Below, piece after piece: positions 42,658-46,457 of a stretch of DNA of 46,457 bases. Within the stretch, counting starts at the first letter, position 1; every line of letters starts with the position of its first letter. Both the position numbers and the translations under genes were made by a program. Where the stretch lies: positions 1 to 46,457 of the forward strand of contig NTJS01000011.1 of NCBI GenBank assembly GCA_002457155.1. Reading direction: 5' to 3'. The DNA comes from Marine Group II euryarchaeote MED-G35 (GTDB taxonomy: Archaea; Thermoplasmatota; Poseidoniia; Poseidoniales; Thalassarchaeaceae). The notes below the pieces were generated by a model, which worked only from the letters and a program-made list of their open reading frames with translations, searched no databases and was not told the DNA's origin.

Positions 42658-43110
42658 TCACCCCCAGGATAGATTGTTTCCATGACCTTCACTGGTCTTC
42701 TCAGCCATCTCGTGGACTTCTGACCTTCTCTTCATGTCATCCTTCTCGAATTTTAGTAACTCTTCGTCTTCGATGTATGTTTTTCTCAGATGCGTGACAA
42801 GCCTTACTTCCACAATAGCGTCACGGGAGATTGATCTGAATTCACCATTCTCATCCAGTACGTCTATCGAAGAACTCCTCCCTCCAATCATCATTCCACG
42901 TACCAATGGGTCCCTGTCATCAGGTAGCATCCTCCTGTCTAGGAGCATCTCGACCAAATCGTCCTTCCTCAGACCGTATTTCCTGTCCAGGAGGGGCCCA
43001 TGGAATACATCACCAAGCTCATCTAGAATCGGAGAGCCATAATCCTCGAAGAAACTAGCAGCCCAGGGGGGCAACTCAACTTCTCCCCCACCTCCAGCTG
43101 CGTCGGACAC
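42658..43110 (-). CDS. Conserved-looking protein of unknown function
   Basis: Not recognised. 150 residues, hydrophilic and charged, with no membrane segment. A Gly/Glu-rich N-terminus leads to a helical part (F-F-E-D-Y-G-S-P-I-L-D-E-L), then a probable small beta barrel (G-G-R-S-S-S-I-D-V-L-D-E-N-G-E-F) and a basic/acidic C-terminal helix, an arrangement that could bind RNA. The start is GTG 43110. It is divergent from NOG1 across 43 nt and operonic with the pterin dehydratase, which starts 4 nt later. Confidence 0.7.
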   Translation of the reverse strand: MSDAAGGGGEVELPPWAASFFEDYGSPILDELGDVFHGPLLDRKYGLRKDDLVEMLLDRRMLPDDRDPLVRGMMIGGRSSSIDVLDENGEFRSISRDAIVEVRLVTHLRKTYIEDEELLKFEKDDMKRRSEVHEMAEKTSEGHGNNLSWG

Positions 43111-43153
43111 ATGCCCTCGTTCCGGCAGTCATAGAAAAACCAGCGGGTCGGAC

Positions 43154-44263
43154 ATGGGTGCCAATTTGCTCCATTCATTACTAATGATTGAAGTGCGATA
43201 CCGTGGCGGAGTCGACGGAGGTAGTTGCTTGGCATCGGTGGAATGGAGGTCGATTCCGACAGTACTTTATCCTCAGGAGATTCTTGACAAGGCATTTGGG
43301 AGGGCGAGCAGTCAGGCGGATTTAGTCGAGGATCCGGACAAGTACCATCGAGTCAGGAAGCAGATGAATCGGATGGTTCAGTCTGCTTGCGATGTCGCGA
43401 CAAAGACCCTGAACTCGTACGTGGATAGATGGCCTAGCCTAAACGCGTTACCTGAGTTTGACCAGGCTCTTGTAGATGCAGCAGTGGGGTGTGATGATTA
43501 CAAAAAGAATCTGGCATCATTGCAATGGGCCGCCGAGAGGTCTCAGAGGATTTCCGGAGAAGCGCAGTCAAAGATACTGAGACTAAGAGATATTGACGGA
43601 TTTCACAAGGCAAGGAGGCACGCATATGGGCGTTTATCTTCCATTATCGACCAGATTTCACCTCAGATTTTGTGGTTGGGAGAGGCTCGAGACGTTCTCC
43701 GGAAACTTCCCTCTACCGACCCATTCGAACCATGCATTGTCGTGGCTGGATCACCCAATGTCGGAAAATCAGCATTAATTGGTGCACTTTCCAGTGGCGA
43801 ACCACAAGTCGCATCGTACCCATTTACGACCAAGCAAATCCATCTTGGTCATTTCACGCATCGGCGCAGAGTATACCAGATGGTGGATACCCCTGGACTT
43901 CTCGATAGGCCTATGCCGGAGAGGAACCAGATCGAAATGCAGGCTATTGCCGCTCTGGAGCATCTCGGCGACGTCTTATTGTTTTTGATTGATAGGACCG
44001 ATGATTCGACAACCCCAGTTTCCGAGCAGGAGCATCTCCTCGGGGAGGTGAGGGGGCTCCTGTCTGACAGGAGGGTCCTTGTCGTTTCTACGAAGTCGGA
44101 CCTGATCGAGAATATTGACTCCTCTGACGATCATAGCATCAGCTCAATTACCGGGGAAGGATTAGAGGAACTAAGGTCAGACCTAATCGAAATTATCGAT
44201 GCCGATAGGGTAGAAGATCCGCTGACTCTCCCCGATCATTGGCCCCGCCAGGATGAGGGCTAG
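43154..44263 (+). CDS. NOG1-type GTPase (ribosome biogenesis)
   Basis: Archaeal NOG1/Obg-related GTPase of 369 residues, expected to act in large-subunit assembly. The helical N-terminal domain (~residues 35-190) is followed by G1 G-S-P-N-V-G-K-S, G2 region P-F-T-T-K, G3 D-T-P-G and G4. G4 reads T-K-S-D rather than the common N-K-x-D, a substitution seen in some functional GTPases. The G5-like segment is I-S-S-I-T-G-E-G. An ATG at 43184 (M-I-E-V-R) is an alternative start. A T-A-G-A-A-A-A element at 43131-43137 may serve both this gene and the divergent one. Confidence 0.9.
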   Translation: MGANLLHSLLMIEVRYRGGVDGGSCLASVEWRSIPTVLYPQEILDKAFGRASSQADLVEDPDKYHRVRKQMNRMVQSACDVATKTLNSYVDRWPSLNALPEFDQALVDAAVGCDDYKKNLASLQWAAERSQRISGEAQSKILRLRDIDGFHKARRHAYGRLSSIIDQISPQILWLGEARDVLRKLPSTDPFEPCIVVAGSPNVGKSALIGALSSGEPQVASYPFTTKQIHLGHFTHRRRVYQMVDTPGLLDRPMPERNQIEMQAIAALEHLGDVLLFLIDRTDDSTTPVSEQEHLLGEVRGLLSDRRVLVVSTKSDLIENIDSSDDHSISSITGEGLEELRSDLIEIIDADRVEDPLTLPDHWPRQDEG

Positions 44264-44276
44264 CTCATTCCAAGAA

Positions 44277-44393
44277 TCATACGTGCCACGAATGGCCGCA
44301 GACTACGCAGTAGAAGTTATGCCCGCCATAAGACTCAGAAAGTCCTGAGACGTCAACCTCAGAGCCGCAGTTGGGGCATTTTGTCACGCGCAT
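44277..44393 (-). CDS. 38-residue zinc-ribbon microprotein
   Basis: Small frame with two Cys pairs, C6-P-N-C9-G and C29-V-V-C32-G, separated by 19 residues: a complete single zinc ribbon. It starts at ATG 44393 (M-R-V-T-K-C-P) and ends in H-S-W-H-V. A TATA-like AATAAC near 44417 (minus strand) lies ~24 nt upstream. The intact knuckles, start and promoter spacing make it more convincing than a chance frame. It follows the gene at 44439 on the same strand. It may bind nucleic acid or protein, which is inference. Confidence 0.65.
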   Translation of the reverse strand: MRVTKCPNCGSEVDVSGLSESYGGHNFYCVVCGHSWHV

Positions 44394-44438
44394 ACATTCT
44401 CCAATACGGATTGGTTATTCAACGATACTGAGGAAAAC

Positions 44439-45029
44439 TCACTTCTTACCTTGGATTCGCTTCATCAGGCCCCCAATCGGAAACGCCATCTCCCCAGCTC
44501 CAAGCAGGAGCAGTCCAGAAGTGCCAGCGAGGATAATCTCGACGAAATTTTCTAAGTGTATGCTCGAGGTCATCTCGACCATCTGGGAATCGAGACCAGC
44601 CCCCTCATAACCAGCGGTAACGAAACGGTAGGAACCGGGCTTGACCCTGAAACTCATCGAACCGTCATTCTGCGGCCCCCCTGCTACTAGGAACTCACCA
44701 ATCTCTTCCTCTGTGCACATGGTTAGGCCAGACGAACCATCGGGGGGGCACTCTTCCGCCGCCGAGGAATCTACTACCCCCAGCCATCCCCTGTCCGGTT
44801 CCTTCCACTCAACATCAAGGGTGATTTCCAATAGACCGAATGCCCTTGGAACTTTCATATCCTCAGTCGTCATTCCGACATTGCATCCAGCATCACCATC
44901 CGAGCACGGGACAATCGGTACCTGGTTCCCTGTTGCCGGCGTCTGGTATCCGATTAGGCTGAGTACGAGGATCAAAGCGCATAGTAATCCGACCAACATC
45001 GGTAGAATGGAAAGGATTCTGACCATCAT
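44439..45029 (-). CDS. Membrane-anchored extracytoplasmic protein, unknown
   Basis: Unrecognised 196-residue protein. A hydrophobic N-terminal segment (residues ~5-28) acts as signal or anchor. A Cys-containing polar domain (C-S-D-G-D-A-G-C, later E-E-C-P-P and T-M-C-T) of ~120 residues could carry two disulfides, and a C-terminal helix (~160-188) is followed by a basic tail (K-R-I-Q-G-K-K), giving an exposed domain held by two helices. The domain resembles a small beta sandwich (F-R-V-K-P-G-S-Y-R-F). It lies 28 nt after the zinc-ribbon membrane protein gene. Confidence 0.7.
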   Translation of the reverse strand: MMVRILSILPMLVGLLCALILVLSLIGYQTPATGNQVPIVPCSDGDAGCNVGMTTEDMKVPRAFGLLEITLDVEWKEPDRGWLGVVDSSAAEECPPDGSSGLTMCTEEEIGEFLVAGGPQNDGSMSFRVKPGSYRFVTAGYEGAGLDSQMVEMTSSIHLENFVEIILAGTSGLLLLGAGEMAFPIGGLMKRIQGKK

Positions 45030-45057
45030 TCTAACATGCCTCCGGATTCAACGTGAT

Positions 45058-45366
45058 TTAACCTGACGCTCCCATGATGATTTGGAATGCAAGGAGGCCA
45101 ACGAAAAGCGCAATCCCGAAGTACATCAAGAAGGTGAACCTCTTCCTTGATTTCTCACGCCTATCAAACATTTTTTCACAAACGTCGTCACCGCATATTG
45201 CAGGTTCGCTATCCAATGAGATAGGCTTCCAGCAAACGGAACAATGCCTGTGCGGCTCTATGCCAACCCTAGCTCTGGGCTTGCTCCCTCTCTTCGAGGC
45301 TGCGGCATGAGCCTGCTTCGCAGTCCTCTTCGCCGCCTTCAGAATGGTGTCTTTCCTACTGGCCAT
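45058..45366 (-). CDS. DUF2116-like zinc-ribbon protein with C-terminal membrane helix
   Basis: 102 residues. A basic Lys/Arg/Ala-rich N-terminus (~35 residues) is followed by the zinc knuckles H-C-S-V-C and C-G-D-D-V-C, then R-R-E-K-S-R-K-R-F and one membrane helix at the C-terminus. This order matches archaeal DUF2116/COG4068 proteins, whose function is unknown. Its ATG shares bases with the UMP kinase stop (TAATG), so the two are coupled. Confidence 0.82.
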   Translation of the reverse strand: MASRKDTILKAAKRTAKQAHAAASKRGSKPRARVGIEPHRHCSVCWKPISLDSEPAICGDDVCEKMFDRREKSRKRFTFLMYFGIALFVGLLAFQIIMGASG

Positions 45367-46067
45367 TAATCCCTCACCCTAGTTCCCTCGAAATCATCCC
45401 CCTCGAGTGACATCTTGATCACTTGAGTGTCCCTGCCGTCAAGCACATCCAGAGGGAGGCCATGCTCAACTGCTTCCCCCACTCCTACTGGATCAACTAC
45501 CTGAGAGGTCCCCGCCTCTGCATGTTCCGGGGGTCCCACTATCTCTTGCAATTCTCTTAGTGTCAGATGATCGAAAGATTTTGCTTCAGGATATTGGCTG
45601 GGATCCTGTGAATAGACGCGGGCTACGTTCGTCGCGATAACACACTTTTCTGCCTCACTCTGTATAGCCAACCTAATTGCAACTGCATCTGTAGTGTGTC
45701 CCGGTTCAGTACCCCCCATCACGACAACGTCACATTTCTCCAATTCTAGCACTGCTTCTCCTGTACTTTCCGGAATCTTCCTCGATACTGCCAAACCGCC
45801 TTCGGAGAGTGCCTCTCTGACAATGGTGGCGTTGAGCCTCGTCGCGGCAATTCCAATCCTGTCCAAGTGAGATACATCTTCAATAAATGGCTTGGCCAAT
45901 TCAATCCCCTCTCTCGCTGGAGCGCCACCCCCAACTACCAATGCCACCTTTGACCCAGATTCCACACTTGCTACAATTACTTCGACCATACTCTGTAACC
46001 AGTTGTGCCTCTCTTCGACTTCCGGCCTAAGCAAGCTCCCGCCGAGCGCAACAACAACCGTCGCCAT
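45366..46067 (-). CDS. pyrH: Archaeal-type UMP kinase
   Basis: Phosphorylates UMP to UDP, the entry to pyrimidine triphosphates. It is an amino-acid-kinase fold protein of 233 residues, the archaeal length. Motifs are the phosphate loop A-L-G-G-S-L-L, V-V-G-G-G-A-P-A-R, D-R-I-G-I-A-A-T-R-L-N-A of the archaeal UMP-binding site, and A-T-N-V-A-R-V-Y. It differs from bacterial PyrH in the UMP-binding segment. It heads an operon with the DUF2116-like gene, which overlaps it by one base. It is divergent from the aRF1 gene. Confidence 0.92.
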   Translation of the reverse strand: MATVVVALGGSLLRPEVEERHNWLQSMVEVIVASVESGSKVALVVGGGAPAREGIELAKPFIEDVSHLDRIGIAATRLNATIVREALSEGGLAVSRKIPESTGEAVLELEKCDVVVMGGTEPGHTTDAVAIRLAIQSEAEKCVIATNVARVYSQDPSQYPEAKSFDHLTLRELQEIVGPPEHAEAGTSQVVDPVGVGEAVEHGLPLDVLDGRDTQVIKMSLEGDDFEGTRVRD

Positions 46068-46135
46068 CGACCATAGGTTGGCACCTTGCCTTTCAATACG
46101 TATGCTCTACTGGTGCTGAAGGGTTGAAATGCCGC

Positions 46136-46157
46136 CCGTGATGGCAAATCACGGAGG
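46136..46157 (+). promoter_or_regulatory. Hairpin overlapping the aRF1 ribosome-binding site
   Basis: CCGTGAT (46136-46142) pairs perfectly with ATCACGG (46148-46154) around a 5-nt GGCAA loop. The 3' arm includes the first two G of the SD GGAGGAG (46153-46159), which lies 4-5 nt before the ATG at 46164. Folding would partly mask the ribosome-binding site. Confidence 0.55.
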
Positions 46158-46163
46158 AGTAGC

Positions 46164-46457
46164 ATGTCTGACGAGATAGCCCAGCAACAGCGTAGGCTCA
46201 GACTCAAGAAGTCACTTGCGGAACTATCCGTAATGAAGGGCATGGGAACCGAGTTGGTTACTGTCATAATCCCACCTGAAAAGATGATGCACGATGTTCG
46301 CCATCATCTTGTAAATGAGGCCGGCCAAGCCGCCAACATCAAGTCGAAATCCACTAAGAAGCATGTTACTGATGCCATAGAATCAGCAATTTCTACACTT
46401 AATCGATACAAGACACCAGGAGAGGGCGGAATCGCTCTTTTCGTCGGCCATGTTATC
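46164..46457 (+). CDS. prf1: Peptide chain release factor aRF1, 5' part (cut by window end)
   Basis: The first 98 residues of the archaeal class I release factor, which recognises all three stop codons and triggers peptide release. The stop-codon recognition domain is visible, with N-I-K-S at residues 58-61 (61-64 in human eRF1) and G-T-E at 28-30. The GGQ catalytic domain lies beyond the window. ATG 46164 has a strong SD, GGAGGAG. The hairpin over that SD could tune translation. Confidence 0.95.
   Translation, partial: MSDEIAQQQRRLRLKKSLAELSVMKGMGTELVTVIIPPEKMMHDVRHHLVNEAGQAANIKSKSTKKHVTDAIESAISTLNRYKTPGEGGIALFVGHVI

Noticed and set aside
1-46457. Provirus, integrase, transposase, toxin-antitoxin or defence genes
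   Set aside because: No frame shows the relevant motifs. The content is housekeeping, transport and membrane genes.

Overview
The window looks like chromosomal DNA of a euryarchaeon, most plausibly a marine Poseidoniia (Marine Group II) relative; the lineage is an inference. Archaeal markers are aRF1 with a NIKS motif (cut at the right edge), aIF2-beta, class I lysyl-tRNA synthetase, tRNA Trm56 methylase, archaeal UMP kinase, NOG1 GTPase, an HTH-phosphoribosyltransferase regulator and a DUF2116-like zinc ribbon. Many genes have a TATA-like box about 24-28 nt before the start codon, as expected for leaderless archaeal mRNAs. Bacterial-type genes are interspersed: an amino-acid ABC transporter, short-chain dehydrogenases, a thiolase, folP, a GST-like protein and a molybdopterin oxidoreductase. 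Genes are packed tightly, with many 1-4 nt overlaps. No gene-free stretch exceeds 300 bases, and I see no tRNA, rRNA, IS element or CRISPR array.

Layout. 1-9.0 kb: a polar amino-acid ABC permease and ATPase, an opposing NAD-kinase-like gene, a lipoprotein, a 1202-residue surface protein with an embedded substrate-binding domain and three LDL-receptor-A-like modules, and a membrane protein. 9.0-12.4 kb: cupin, two SDRs, RluA-type pseudouridine synthase. 12.4-20.1 kb: DEAD-box helicase with a GHRN repeat tail, ABC-F ATPase, GST-like protein with a coupled membrane protein, VOC protein, membrane protein, ABC exporter, thioesterase. 20.1-24.8 kb: two small membrane proteins, an NfeD-like protein, flotillin, thiolase and two DUF2061-like proteins. 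24.8-31.0 kb, minus strand: a four-gene operon read as folP, TraB-family protein, fused FeS/NrfD protein and molybdopterin oxidoreductase. 31.0-37.3 kb: membrane protein, Trm56, carA-carB, NTF2-like protein. 37.5-40.7 kb: lysS, HTH-PRT regulator, dUTPase, aIF2-beta. 40.7-46.5 kb: MDR reductase, nitroreductase, pterin dehydratase, an unknown protein, NOG1, a zinc-ribbon microprotein, a membrane protein, a zinc-ribbon membrane protein, UMP kinase and the start of aRF1.

How the genes fit together. The left end is a nutrient-capture system in which the binding domain sits in a large surface-anchored multidomain protein. The NfeD/flotillin block suggests a membrane-microdomain module with two small partners. 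The Mo oxidoreductase and its fused electron-transfer/membrane subunit should form a cytoplasm-facing quinone-linked redox enzyme of unknown substrate. CarAB, UMP kinase, dUTPase and the PRT regulator represent pyrimidine metabolism, and FolP and the pterin dehydratase represent pterin/folate metabolism. The right end is rich in translation genes.

The observations I rank highest are the LDLa-like modules reduced to a single, correctly paired disulfide; the complete GST in an archaeal setting; the folP-traB-Mo-oxidoreductase operon with its B and C subunits fused; the hairpin over the aRF1 ribosome-binding site; and the sharp GC3 drop inside the surface-protein gene.
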